The notes beneath the pieces are model-generated. The model was given only the letters and a program-made list of their open reading frames with translations. It was not told the DNA's origin and did no database searches. From Suilimivivens aceti (GTDB lineage: Bacteria; Bacillota; Clostridia; Lachnospirales; Lachnospiraceae), in the NCBI RefSeq assembly GCF_025567405.1, contig NZ_JAOQKJ010000001.1, positions 124,001-188,000 of the forward strand: a stretch of DNA of 64,000 bases, read 5' to 3'. Positions within the stretch are counted from its first letter, which is position 1. Each line of letters begins with the position of its first letter. This document shows positions 1 through 8,164 of the stretch, one piece after another. The position numbers and the translations under genes are program-made.

Positions 1-329
1 TCAATCCCGTTATATTCCATATTAAAGCCGGCACCCAGCTCCAGCAGTGCGGAGATCCTTCCATTCACATGGACAGATCCTCCTGTTGGATTCAGAACAC
101 CCGTTATTATTTTCAGGATCGTAGACTTGCCGGAGCCATTGGTTCCGATGATTCCCACCGTCTCTCCCTGATAGATCGTCATATCCACGCCCTTTAAGGC
201 ATAGTGCTCCTTGTAGCGCTTCTTTCTGCCAAATCCAAGAGCCTCCTTCAGACGATCTGAAGGCTTATCATACAGCTTATAGGCCTTTTCCAGTCCTTTT
301 ACCTGTATTGCGACCTTTTTTTCATCCAT
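1..329 (-). CDS. ABC transporter ATP-binding protein, Wzt/TagH type (3' end outside window)
   Basis: This is the N-terminal ~109 residues of the ATPase of a polysaccharide or teichoic-acid exporter; the rest lies beyond base 1. The start at 329 follows an AAAGGA site. A Walker A motif (GTNGSGKST) is at about residues 62-70. The later stretch reading LLELGAGFN is typical of the Wzt/TagH branch that hydrolyses ATP to drive undecaprenyl-linked polymer across the membrane. Residues 15-45, before the Walker A, are basic, as is usual in this branch. It lies 45 bp downstream of the matching permease and in the same operon as dTDP-sugar genes, so a rhamnose-containing glycan is the likely cargo. That cargo is inference: whether a carbohydrate-binding C-terminal domain is present cannot be seen. 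Confidence 0.93.
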   Translation of the reverse strand, partial: MDEKKVAIQVKGLEKAYKLYDKPSDRLKEALGFGRKKRYKEHYALKGVDMTIYQGETVGIIGTNGSGKSTILKIITGVLNPTGGSVHVNGRISALLELGAGFNMEYNGI

Positions 330-374
330 TTTCCCAGTTCCTTTCTCTGTCCTGTAAAGTATGCCACAATCTCC

Positions 375-1406
375 CTACAGAACATCTGCAAAGTGAACCT
401 TCAACCGTTTAAAGATCAGTGATCCCACACAGAACAGTGTCACAGTAAAGATCCAGAAATACGTGGAGGAATAAAAATGTTCAAAGAACCATTCATCTCC
501 ATAAATCGCATTGCGATATCCATTGACAATATAAACAAGGGGATTGAGCTTCACCAGCGTCACCAGTCTGTCATCCCCGATCTGGCCGATGTTCCAGAGG
601 ATCGGTGTTGCCCACATCCCAACCTGCAGGCCGATATTAATGATCTGGGAAAGATCCCTGAAAAAGACGGTAATCGCACAGGTACAGTAGCTCATTGCCA
701 GCATCAGTACAAACAGACAGAAGCTGTAATACACGATCTGGATCGTATAGATGGTCGGGTAGTATCCGTAGATTCCGGCTACAACAAGCAGTACTCCCGC
801 AAAAAATACATGGATAAAGGTAGCTGCTACCAGCTTAATGATCGGCAGGATACTGATGTTAAATACCACCTTTTTCACCAGATAGCTGTACTCCAGAAGA
901 GCATTGGTGCCGCTGGTGATCCCCTCTGAAAAATAAAACCAGGGAACAAGACCTGCTGTCAGGAAAAGCACATACGGTACCTCCACTCCGCTGGCCACCA
1001 TTTCACTTCTGGTATTAAAGATCACATCAAAAACCACATAATACATGGCCACCGTTACAACCGGCTGTACCAGTGCCCACAGAAATCCAAGATAAGAACC
1101 GGCATAACGCTTTTTAAAGTCATTTTTGGCAAGCTTCCAGATCAGCTCCCTGCTCTGGAAAAGTTCCCTCGGAATGATAAACATCCTGTCATAATACACA
1201 CTGAAGATCACACATGCCAGCAAAAGAAGTGCACAGGCACAGAATTTCTTCAGATTTTCCGTGTGGATATCTGATGCCAGCGGATTACTATGGCTGACTA
1301 CCATAATCCCCACCAGAATACAGATCCCCCAGAAAATACCAATTCCCACCGGCTTTGGAACAGATTTCAGCACAGATGCCAGTGATTTCTTTTCTTTACT
1401 GTTCAT
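375..1406 (-). CDS. ABC-2 polysaccharide export permease, Wzm/TagG type
   Basis: This 343-residue permease should form the channel of a two-component ABC exporter with the adjacent ATPase. The core begins with the segment KRYAGSYLGFLWALVQP, typical of TagG/RfbA-type ABC-2 permeases, followed by about six membrane helices. The first ~95 residues hold two additional hydrophobic segments (about 20-38 and 54-70), making it longer than the usual ~260-270 residues. Its start codon lies inside the 3' end of rfbC (11 bp overlap), which implies translational coupling. Assignment to ABC-2 glycan export is secure from sequence; the polymer exported is inferred from the rml genes upstream. Confidence 0.93.
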   Translation of the reverse strand: MNSKEKKSLASVLKSVPKPVGIGIFWGICILVGIMVVSHSNPLASDIHTENLKKFCACALLLLACVIFSVYYDRMFIIPRELFQSRELIWKLAKNDFKKRYAGSYLGFLWALVQPVVTVAMYYVVFDVIFNTRSEMVASGVEVPYVLFLTAGLVPWFYFSEGITSGTNALLEYSYLVKKVVFNISILPIIKLVAATFIHVFFAGVLLVVAGIYGYYPTIYTIQIVYYSFCLFVLMLAMSYCTCAITVFFRDLSQIINIGLQVGMWATPILWNIGQIGDDRLVTLVKLNPLVYIVNGYRNAIYGDEWFFEHFYSSTYFWIFTVTLFCVGSLIFKRLKVHFADVL

Positions 1407-1971
1407 GCTGTCCTTTTCTCCATTCGGTGTAAGCTTTAAGTCCGCCCCACTTCTGATCCTTGTCTGACATCACAAGCTCAGTTCCCGGCGCAAAGGGCCA
1501 TTCCACGCCGATATCAGGATCATCGAACTTAAGACCGCCCTCATCACCCGGATGATAAAAATCTGTACATTTATAAGCAAACTCCGCATAGTCGGAAAGG
1601 ACAAGGAAGCCATGTGCAAAATTCTTGGGAATAAAAAACTGCTTCTTATTTTCTGCAGAAAGGACAACACCATGCCATTTTCCGTAGGTTGCAGAACCGG
1701 GACGCAGATCCACAGCCACGTCAAATACCTCCCCGCTCACCACACGGACCAGCTTGTCCTGTGGATATTCAATCTGGAAATGCAGTCCTCTCAGCACATT
1801 CTTCACAGAGGCTGACTGATTATCCTGCACAAAGATCTGGTCAATTCCTGCTGCCTTATAATCATTATAATTGTAGGTTTCCATAAAATACCCTCTGGCA
1901 TCTCCATATACCGCCGGGGTAATGATCTTCAGTCCTTCAATCTCACATGTCTCAACTGTTATTTTTCCCAT
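1396..1971 (-). CDS. rfbC: dTDP-4-dehydrorhamnose 3,5-epimerase
   Basis: RmlC epimerises dTDP-4-keto-6-deoxyglucose at C3 and C5 in the dTDP-L-rhamnose pathway. The 191-residue length is normal. The cupin signature RGLHFQ puts the catalytic histidine at residue 64. The VDLRPGSATYGKW segment and a later tyrosine in the FAYKCTDFY context also match the family. It lies 18 bp downstream of rfbA and overlaps the following permease by 11 bp. The final enzyme, RmlD, is not in the window, so rhamnose synthesis would need an rfbD outside it. Confidence 0.95.
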   Translation of the reverse strand: MGKITVETCEIEGLKIITPAVYGDARGYFMETYNYNDYKAAGIDQIFVQDNQSASVKNVLRGLHFQIEYPQDKLVRVVSGEVFDVAVDLRPGSATYGKWHGVVLSAENKKQFFIPKNFAHGFLVLSDYAEFAYKCTDFYHPGDEGGLKFDDPDIGVEWPFAPGTELVMSDKDQKWGGLKAYTEWRKGQHEQ

Positions 1972-1989
1972 TTCTGTCCGGGAACGTCT

Positions 1990-2859
1990 CTACAGACCTT
2001 CCGCAACCTCCTTTAAATATTGGCCATAATTGGTCTTCATCAGTGGCTCCGCCAGCTTTAAAAGCTGTTCCTTATCAATAAAGCCTCTCTTATAGGCAAT
2101 CTCTTCAATACAGGAGATATAGAGCCCCTGTCTCTTCTGGAATGCTGCCACGAAATCTGCCGCATCCAGCAGGGAATCATGATTTCCGGTATCAAGCCAC
2201 GCAAAGCCTCTTCCAAGGGTTTCCACCCGCAGGGTTCCTCTTCGCAGATATTCATTGTTGATACTGGTAATCTCAATCTCTCCGCGTGCAGAGGGTTTCA
2301 CATTGGCTGCGATCTCCACAACATCATTGTCATAGAAATAAAGTCCAGGTACCGCATAATTGCTCTTTGGATGCTCAGGCTTTTCTTCAATGGAAAGAGC
2401 CTTCCCGTTTTCATCAAATTCTACGACACCATACTCTCTCGGATCTCTGACATAATAGCCGAAAATGGTCGCTCCGCTTTCTCTGGCTGCAACCTCCCGA
2501 AGTACCTTTGAAAAGCTCTGTCCATAAAAAATATTATCCCCAAGCACAAGTGCCACAGAATCATCTCCGATAAAATCTGCGCCGATGATAAAGGCATCAG
2601 CCAGTCCTCTTGGCTGCTCCTGTACCGCATAGGAAAACTTCATGCCAAGCTGGCTTCCATCAGAAAGCAGTTCCTCAAATACGTGGATATCACGTGGTGT
2701 AGATATGATCAAAACCTCCCGTATCCCGGCCAGCATCAGTGTGGATAACGGATAGTAGATCATGGGCTTGTCATAAACCGGCATGATCTGCTTGCTGATG
2801 GCCTTGGTGAGAGGATATAATCTGGTTCCCGAACCTCCTGCCAGAACGATTCCTTTCAT
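1990..2859 (-). CDS. rfbA: Glucose-1-phosphate thymidylyltransferase
   Basis: RmlA joins glucose-1-phosphate and dTTP to give dTDP-glucose, the first step towards dTDP-rhamnose. The N-terminus MKGIVLAGGSGTRLYPLT carries the nucleotide-binding loop, and KQIMPVYDKPMIYYPLS follows, as in all RmlA proteins. I place the start at 2859, not at upstream in-frame ATG codons, because GGAGG stands 7-8 bases before it and the family begins exactly there; this gives about 289 residues, the usual length. A sigma-A promoter lies just upstream, inside the terminator of rfbB, so rfbA, rfbC and the exporter genes can be transcribed separately. Confidence 0.95.
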   Translation of the reverse strand: MKGIVLAGGSGTRLYPLTKAISKQIMPVYDKPMIYYPLSTLMLAGIREVLIISTPRDIHVFEELLSDGSQLGMKFSYAVQEQPRGLADAFIIGADFIGDDSVALVLGDNIFYGQSFSKVLREVAARESGATIFGYYVRDPREYGVVEFDENGKALSIEEKPEHPKSNYAVPGLYFYDNDVVEIAANVKPSARGEIEITSINNEYLRRGTLRVETLGRGFAWLDTGNHDSLLDAADFVAAFQKRQGLYISCIEEIAYKRGFIDKEQLLKLAEPLMKTNYGQYLKEVAEGL

Positions 2860-2898
2860 TGCATAACCCTCCATTCCATGCATTGCATAATCTATATC

Positions 2899-2928
2899 AG
2901 TATACCACAAAATGGGAGTGATTGTAAA
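2899..2928 (-). promoter_or_regulatory. Sigma-A promoter for rfbA
   Basis: On the minus strand TTTACA (2923-2928) and TATACT (2899-2904) are separated by 18 bases, about 40 bases upstream of the rfbA start. The -35 element lies in the loop and inner stem of the terminator hairpin that ends rfbB, so termination and re-initiation share the same DNA. Confidence 0.6.
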
Positions 2929-2941
2929 TCACTCCCATTTT
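2909..2941 (-). terminator. Intrinsic terminator after rfbB
   Basis: A perfect 15-bp inverted repeat (arms 2909-2923 and 2927-2941) with a 3-base loop. On the minus strand the stem ends in TTTT, giving a rho-independent terminator between rfbB and rfbA. Confidence 0.85.
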
Positions 2942-2974
2942 ATCTGTGTTTTCTGTGTTTTCATGCTCTGTATT

Positions 2975-4057
2975 TTATTTTGTATGGTACATATCTTCGT
3001 AATACTTCTGATAATCACCGCTTGTTACATTCTTCAGCCATTCCTCATGCTCAAAGAACCATGCGATAGTCTTCTTAATGCCATCCTTAAAACAGGTTTC
3101 CGGCTCCCAGCCGATCTCTGCCTTAATCTTGTCCGGTGCGATCGCATAGCGTCTGTCATGTCCCTTACGATCCTCTACATAGGTGATCAGATCTTCACTG
3201 ACCAGTGCCTTTCTTGGATCATCATCAGGAAGCATTTCCTGCAGAGTGTCAAGAATAATATGAATAATCTCGATATTCTGCTTTTCATTGTGTCCACCTA
3301 CATTATAGGTTTCAAACAGGCGTCCCTTTTCCTGTACCATATCAATGGCCTTGGCATGATCTTCCACATACAGCCAGTCACGGACATTCCTTCCATCTCC
3401 ATAAACCGGAAGCTTCTTGCCCTGCAGTGCATTGTTGATGATCAGCGGGATCAGCTTCTCCGGGAACTGATAAGGTCCGTAGTTGTTGGAGCAGTTGGTA
3501 ATATTAGCCGGGAAATGATACGTATCCATATACGCCTTTACCAGCATATCTGACCCTGCCTTGCTTGCAGAATAAGGACTGTGTGGTGCATAAGGGGTGG
3601 TCTCATAGAAATAACCGCCATCCTCACTTAAGGAACCATATACTTCATCGGTAGATACATGCAGAAACTTCTTATCTGCTTTAAAACTGCCATCCGGAAG
3701 CTCCCAGGCTGCCTTGGCACAGTTCAGCATAACAGCGGTTCCCAGCACATTGGTCTGTACAAAAACCTCAGGGTGTTTAATACTGCGGTCTACATGGCTC
3801 TCTGCCGCGAAGTGGACTACTCTGTCAATATCGTTCTCAGCAAACACCCTGCTGATGGCTTCCTTATCACAGATATCTGCTTTCACAAAGGTATAATTGT
3901 CTCTTTTCTCAATATCCTTCAGATTCTCCAGATTGCCCGCATAGGTCAGGGCATCCACATTGATGATCCTGATCTCCTTGTCATATTTCTTAAACATGTA
4001 ATGAATATAATTTGAGCCAATAAAACCAGCTCCTCCTGTTACCAGATAGGTTCTCAT
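2975..4057 (-). CDS. rfbB: dTDP-glucose 4,6-dehydratase
   Basis: RmlB converts dTDP-glucose to dTDP-4-keto-6-deoxyglucose in the cytoplasm using bound NAD. The extended SDR hallmarks are visible: the GGAGFIGS glycine motif at the N-terminus, STDEVYG with the catalytic Asp-Glu pair, and YSASKAGSD with the YxxxK pair. Start 4057 is chosen because GGAG lies 8 bases upstream and the family begins MRTYLVTGGAGF; this gives about 360 residues, slightly longer than usual. It has its own promoter and a strong terminator, so it forms a separate transcription unit from rfbAC. Confidence 0.95.
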   Translation of the reverse strand: MRTYLVTGGAGFIGSNYIHYMFKKYDKEIRIINVDALTYAGNLENLKDIEKRDNYTFVKADICDKEAISRVFAENDIDRVVHFAAESHVDRSIKHPEVFVQTNVLGTAVMLNCAKAAWELPDGSFKADKKFLHVSTDEVYGSLSEDGGYFYETTPYAPHSPYSASKAGSDMLVKAYMDTYHFPANITNCSNNYGPYQFPEKLIPLIINNALQGKKLPVYGDGRNVRDWLYVEDHAKAIDMVQEKGRLFETYNVGGHNEKQNIEIIHIILDTLQEMLPDDDPRKALVSEDLITYVEDRKGHDRRYAIAPDKIKAEIGWEPETCFKDGIKKTIAWFFEHEEWLKNVTSGDYQKYYEDMYHTK

Positions 4058-4101
4058 TTCTTTTCTCCGTTTCTCTTTCACTGATATCTTATCTACGGTT
4101 T

Positions 4102-4130
4102 ACTATAACGCATATTCTGCCAGATTACAA
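4102..4130 (-). promoter_or_regulatory. Sigma-A promoter for rfbB
   Basis: TTGTAA (4125-4130) and TATAGT (4102-4107) on the minus strand with a 17-base spacer, about 45 bases upstream of the chosen rfbB start. Confidence 0.6.
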
Positions 4131-4133
4131 CCT

Positions 4134-6653
4134 CTAATACCCCAGATAGCTGATGTTCATATCCACATTTCCACTGATACCGGACACCTTGCCTTTGGAG
4201 GAATACTGCCACATATCATACTTGGTTCTTGTATAGGAAGGTGCTGCCGCATACTGTGCCAGCCAGATCTTGTAGCCTGTCAGGCTGGGTGTATTCATAT
4301 AGCTGGTAAACCATGTCTTATTGGCATAGATACCTGCCTTATAGCCAGAATTCTGGATTGTCTGACAGAATGCCCTGCAGACTGCTGTACGGGTATCTGC
4401 ACTGATCGCATCTCCCCGTCCGTTGCTGGCCTCTACATCAAGGAATACCGGATAGCTGATATTATAGCCTTTGATCAGGCTTAATACCATGGATGCTTCC
4501 TCTACCGCTTCTACCTCATTTACTGCCTGGGTGAAGAAATATACGCCTACCTTCAGACCTGCATTCTGGGCTCCCTGGATATTGCTCCTGAACTTTGGAT
4601 CCTCGATCAGGGCTCCTGTTGTAGAACCCCGGTATCCGCATCGGATAATTACATAGGATACACCACTGTTTTTCACTGCTTTCCAGTCAATGCCGCCGTT
4701 CCACTTGGAAACGTCAATTCCCATATGACCGGAGCCGGTATCCAGCACACCGTTATCATTAAACTTGTATTCTGCCCCCTGGATAACCTGCCGTCCGGTC
4801 ACCTTATTTCCGTTTTTGTCAAAGAAATAGGTTGCACCATCAATGGTCTGCCAGCCGGTATATCTGTACTCCCCTGTTGTTTTGCTGCTCTTTCTGTAAA
4901 ACTCCTTAATATCATTATTATAATAATCTGCGTACTTGGCTTCCCGGAAATTACCGTTGCTGTCCTTGACATACAGCTTATCACCGCTGTTGTTCTTCAG
5001 ATCTGTCTTGGTATCCGTTCTGGCACTGTTTGCAGGTGTTGGCGTAGCACTCGGCGTAACCGTAGGGGTCGCCGAAGGTGTTACAGACGGACTCGGACTT
5101 ACCGATGCACTGGCACTGGCTGACGCGGATGCAGACGGTGTTGCCGTAGGTACTGCTGTAGGTGTCACTGCAGTCGGTGCCGCCGTTGCTTCCGGTGACT
5201 TTGTTTCCTGAGGCTTTTCGGTCGGTGCCGCCGTTACCTCCGGTGACTTTGTTTCCTGAGGCTTTTCGGTCGGTGCCGCTGTTGCTTCCGGTTCCGGAGT
5301 CGGAGTCTCTGTCTGTACCGGTTCCGGAGTCATCCCACTGTTATTATTTCCGCCGCTCTCTTCTTCAAACTTCCTGGACAGCAACCGGAAGCCCGCTGCT
5401 GTCTTGGCAGCAGGATCTGTAATATCTGACCGCGAAACCTTTTCATAGCTGTCCTCAGACTTCTCAGTTCCTTCTATCAGTGTCCTGGTCGATTCTACCC
5501 ATTCTACCGTGTCCGTATTAGTGGATTCCACTTCTGTATTATTGACTGCGGTATCCTCTACTGCTGCATTGACCTGTGCTTCTGATTTGATCTCATCAGC
5601 CACTTCTACCTTTTTATATTCAATCGTATCCTTAACGGTAATAGTCACCGCTTCCTGGCTGAAGCTGTATTCGTCAAGACCGGAAGGTCCAATGATCGCT
5701 ACCTTATATTTCCCAGGGGCAATATTCTTTTCATAAATAATACCATCCTTATCATCATCCTTCAGCACATAGCTCTTGCCATCCGGGGGTGTTACCTCTG
5801 CTTCAAAAGCAATGCTTGGTATCAGCTTTCCTGAAGTTTTGTTAACAAACTTGATCTTCAGGTCTTTTTGGATAGAAGTCATATTCATCATCACTTCTAT
5901 CTTACCTGTATTCTCATCAACCTGTTTTTCCTCTTTTTCAAGCCTTTCAAGCTCCTCTGCCATGGCACGCGAGGACTGTGCATCTGCTATGGCAAGCAGA
6001 CCGCTCTCTCCGATCACAGGGATATTTTCAAGACCCTCCCCTATCTGTGCAAAAGCCGCGATCGCTTTTGTCTCTGCTCTGGCATTCAGGTACATACTTC
6101 CCGCTACGATTCCAACTGCGATCACAATGATACCGGTCAGAGCCACTGCATAATCTGTGAGGGTGCGTTCTTCGAGGAAATCTATAATCCTGCCAAGGCC
6201 ATCTCTCCTTCTTCTCCGGAAAGCATACGCCCTGTCATCTTCCTCCTCATCATCTTCATAATCCTCGTCGTCTTCGTAATCCTCGTCGTCCTCGTAATCC
6301 CCGTCGTCTTCGTAATCCTCGTCGTCTTCGTAGTCCTCGTCGTCCTCGTAATCCTCGTCGTCTTCGTAATCCTCGTCGTCTTCGTAGTCCTCGTCGTCTT
6401 CGTAGTCCTCCGCATACTCATCCTCATCATATGCAGCTTCTGTTTCGTCCTCTTCTATCTCATCATAATCATCATCGGACTCATATTCATCGAATTCATC
6501 GTCTTCATATTCGTCAGTCTCTCCGTCCCACTCGTCCTCATACTCTTCCATGTCATCATCAAAATCCATCCACTCCATGGATCTGTTTCCTGACTTCCTG
6601 ACATTTCCTGCCCGCTTTTTTTTCTTCTTATTATGTAAAAAAAGTCTGCTCAT
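4134..6653 (-). CDS. Membrane-anchored GH25 lysozyme with acidic repeat tail and cell-wall-binding repeats
   Basis: A predicted muramidase cleaving peptidoglycan on the outer face of the membrane. The order of parts is: a short basic N-terminus; ~130 cytoplasmic residues of Asp/Glu/Tyr with about nine copies of EDYEDD; an Arg-rich patch; one membrane helix (AVALTGIIVIAVGIVAGSMYL); an extracellular region; a Pro/Thr/Ser-rich linker; a choline-binding-like repeat region (GWQTIDGATYFFDKNG); and a C-terminal GH25 domain. That domain opens GHMGIDVSKWNGGIDWK and contains YPVFLDVEAS with the catalytic acidic residues. I prefer the start at 6653 (GGAGG 12 bases upstream); ATG at 6704 in the same frame has little ribosome binding site, and ATG at 6575 is also possible. 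The acidic internal tail on a wall hydrolase is unusual. Domain assignment is firm; the tail's role is unknown. Confidence 0.9.
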   Translation of the reverse strand: MSRLFLHNKKKKKRAGNVRKSGNRSMEWMDFDDDMEEYEDEWDGETDEYEDDEFDEYESDDDYDEIEEDETEAAYDEDEYAEDYEDDEDYEDDEDYEDDEDYEDDEDYEDDEDYEDDGDYEDDEDYEDDEDYEDDEEEDDRAYAFRRRRRDGLGRIIDFLEERTLTDYAVALTGIIVIAVGIVAGSMYLNARAETKAIAAFAQIGEGLENIPVIGESGLLAIADAQSSRAMAEELERLEKEEKQVDENTGKIEVMMNMTSIQKDLKIKFVNKTSGKLIPSIAFEAEVTPPDGKSYVLKDDDKDGIIYEKNIAPGKYKVAIIGPSGLDEYSFSQEAVTITVKDTIEYKKVEVADEIKSEAQVNAAVEDTAVNNTEVESTNTDTVEWVESTRTLIEGTEKSEDSYEKVSRSDITDPAAKTAAGFRLLSRKFEEESGGNNNSGMTPEPVQTETPTPEPEATAAPTEKPQETKSPEVTAAPTEKPQETKSPEATAAPTAVTPTAVPTATPSASASASASASVSPSPSVTPSATPTVTPSATPTPANSARTDTKTDLKNNSGDKLYVKDSNGNFREAKYADYYNNDIKEFYRKSSKTTGEYRYTGWQTIDGATYFFDKNGNKVTGRQVIQGAEYKFNDNGVLDTGSGHMGIDVSKWNGGIDWKAVKNSGVSYVIIRCGYRGSTTGALIEDPKFRSNIQGAQNAGLKVGVYFFTQAVNEVEAVEEASMVLSLIKGYNISYPVFLDVEASNGRGDAISADTRTAVCRAFCQTIQNSGYKAGIYANKTWFTSYMNTPSLTGYKIWLAQYAAAPSYTRTKYDMWQYSSKGKVSGISGNVDMNISYLGY
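5174..5269 (-). repeat. 48-bp tandem duplication in the lysozyme linker
   Basis: Two near-identical 48-bp units (5174-5221 and 5222-5269) encode the TEKPQETKSPE(V/A)TAAP linker unit, and a partial third copy follows. They keep the reading frame, so copy number could vary without breaking the gene. Confidence 0.85.
6247..6411 (-). repeat. 18-bp in-frame tandem repeats encoding EDYEDD
   Basis: About nine tandem 18-bp units, differing mainly by T/C and A/G changes in codon third positions and one Glu-to-Gly change, encode the acidic hexapeptide in the cytoplasmic tail of the lysozyme. Length variation by slippage would preserve the frame. Confidence 0.9.
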
Positions 6654-6726
6654 TCCAGTTTTAATCCTCCAGCTTCTGTCCAGCCCGTCTGCTTCGGACA
6701 GCATTTACCCAAAATAATTACATTTT

Positions 6727-6755
6727 AGTATATCATTTTCACCCTGTAAGCACAA
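6727..6755 (-). promoter_or_regulatory. Sigma-A promoter for the lysozyme gene
   Basis: TTGTGC (6750-6755) and TATACT (6727-6732) on the minus strand with a 17-base spacer. The predicted start site near 6720 leaves only about 16 bases before the first ATG at 6704, which supports use of the ATG at 6653. Confidence 0.6.
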
Positions 6756-6920
6756 TTCCTTTCTCTTTTTGCTATTCTTAAAAAAAACTTAATGTCATTT
6801 TCCCTAAATTTCTGCTGTCGTCTTTTCCCGAGTGCCGAAAAAACATAGTCTATTTTTCCCATTTTTGCTAATTTATACGATAACTTAACAAAATCTTAAC
6901 TGTTTTCACGGATTTAGCCA

Positions 6921-6948
6921 TTGACAAAGATTGTAAAAAAAATATAAT
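6921..6948 (+). promoter_or_regulatory. Consensus sigma-A promoter
   Basis: TTGACA (6921-6926) and TATAAT (6943-6948), both perfect consensus, 16 bases apart, followed by a GGGGG ribosome binding site and the small gene at 6989. Confidence 0.8.
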
Positions 6949-6988
6949 ATTAAATCAGATTTACAACTTATAAAAGGGGGAATTTTAT

Positions 6989-7303
6989 ATGATGTATATG
7001 CATTACTGCAAAAAATGTCACCGGATCATGATGCTGACCGGTCACAAGATGATCTGTCCAAGGTGTACAGATCCACTTACGGAGCTTCGTATCTCCTACC
7101 TGGACTATGTTGATCTCGGTCCCGGAGAACGGGAAGCACTTCTTCAGAAATGTGCCAATGAAAGCGAACTGTCAGGTCTGAAGACAACCTACCGGATGTA
7201 CAAGTACAGCAAATGGTACCGGGAACTGCAGGCAGAAAATTCTGACGAGCTTCCCATCACGGTTCTGCTTGCCGAAAAAGCCAACAAAGCACATCACAAG
7301 TAA
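6989..7303 (+). CDS. Small zinc-ribbon protein, unknown function
   Basis: A 104-residue soluble protein with two CxxC pairs near the N-terminus (Cys7/Cys10 and Cys23/Cys26, 12 residues between the pairs), a pattern that typically binds one zinc. The remainder is charged and mostly helical in character (YLDYVDLGPGEREALLQ). It has no signal peptide, so it should be cytoplasmic. A near-perfect promoter and strong ribosome binding site suggest high expression. It is transcribed alone and overlaps the 3' end of the convergent transporter gene by 10 bp. I do not recognise the family; a regulatory or structural zinc protein is possible. Confidence 0.8.
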   Translation: MMYMHYCKKCHRIMMLTGHKMICPRCTDPLTELRISYLDYVDLGPGEREALLQKCANESELSGLKTTYRMYKYSKWYRELQAENSDELPITVLLAEKANKAHHK

Positions 7304-7629
7304 TACACAGCAATTCCTGCAAAGATCAGCGCCATTCCCAGGACTTTTCTTTTGGTGATCTTCTCATGGAAGAAGAAATAACTAAGGATCAGCACCATGA
7401 TATATCCGGTCGCTTCCACGATCTGCACATTGGTAAAGTCCATACCGGAATAGGCGATGATCGTCAGGAACATAGAAAGAAACATCATTCCATATCCACA
7501 GATCACGTAAGGATTCAGATATTCGTAGATTATGGATCGATAGGTTTTCTGTGCACTCTTCTTTAACAGGATCTGTGAAAAGGATGCCACTACCACAGAC
7601 AGGATCAGGATCAGTAAATGTGTATTCAT
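7294..7629 (-). CDS. EamA/SMR-type half-size transporter, subunit B
   Basis: A 111-residue protein with four predicted membrane helices, corresponding to one half of a drug/metabolite-superfamily (EamA) transporter. The ending (EKITKRKVLGMALIFAGIAVYYL) is typical of the family. Its ATG overlaps the TGA of the upstream gene (ATGA, 4 bp), so the two are translationally coupled and probably form a heterodimer. Paired half-size EamA proteins include ArnE/ArnF, which flip lipid-linked aminoarabinose; a lipid-sugar flippase role would suit this glycan region but is inference. Small multidrug-resistance export is the alternative. Confidence 0.8.
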   Translation of the reverse strand: MNTHLLILILSVVVASFSQILLKKSAQKTYRSIIYEYLNPYVICGYGMMFLSMFLTIIAYSGMDFTNVQIVEATGYIMVLILSYFFFHEKITKRKVLGMALIFAGIAVYYL

Positions 7630-7991
7630 TCCTTTACCTCCTCACTGTTCAGCACCACGATCCCAACGATCACAAGCAGAATGCCTGCCACCTTTGTCAG
7701 TGTGATCTGTTCTTTAAATAAAAGTGCGCCAAAAACCATGGCCCACAAAAGGACAACTGCCTTATTGGAATAGGCAACCGACAGTTCCATTCTCTTGATC
7801 AGCTGCTGCCAGAGGATCGCATAAACGCCAAGTACACACAGCTCCAGTCCGTAAAGCAGAATAAAATTCAGGCTAAATGGCTCCTGCGCCGATGCAAATT
7901 TCGCAACTACACTGTTAATACTGTAGATAAAAAAAACAATCTGAAGCATCAGAATATCTTTGATCTGAAACTTCCTTTTCTGATCTTTCAT
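7626..7991 (-). CDS. EamA/SMR-type half-size transporter, subunit A
   Basis: A four-helix half-transporter of about 121 residues. The segment SVAYSNKAVVLLWAMVFGALLFKEQITLTKVAGILLVIVGI, given here by its conserved LLFKEQ and GILLVIVGI parts, matches the second half of EamA domains. ATG at 7991 (MKDQKRK) is preferred over the GTG at 8009 because AAGGTGA precedes it at 8 bases. It is the first gene of a two-gene unit with the coupled partner at 7629. Confidence 0.8.
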   Translation of the reverse strand: MKDQKRKFQIKDILMLQIVFFIYSINSVVAKFASAQEPFSLNFILLYGLELCVLGVYAILWQQLIKRMELSVAYSNKAVVLLWAMVFGALLFKEQITLTKVAGILLVIVGIVVLNSEEVKE

Positions 7992-8164
7992 AACCTTCTC
8001 ACCTTCCACCGGATGCTTATTACCGGATGTCCGTTTTTGAAATACGTTACTATTCTATCACATCCCCTCTGGCCAGTATATTAATTTTTTATGAATTAGG
8101 TAGATTTTTAGGCAGAATAATAGTAGAATAGCAGGGTACATTCCCTTAGAACAGGAGATTATCA

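Noticed and set aside
477..929. Plus-strand open frame opposite the ABC permease
   Set aside because: Shadow of the minus-strand gene with no family features or ribosome binding site.
5868..6593. Long plus-strand open frame opposite the lysozyme repeat region, rich in Val/Leu/Ile
   Set aside because: It is the antisense reading of Asp/Glu/Tyr codons of the repeat tail; it has no ribosome binding site.
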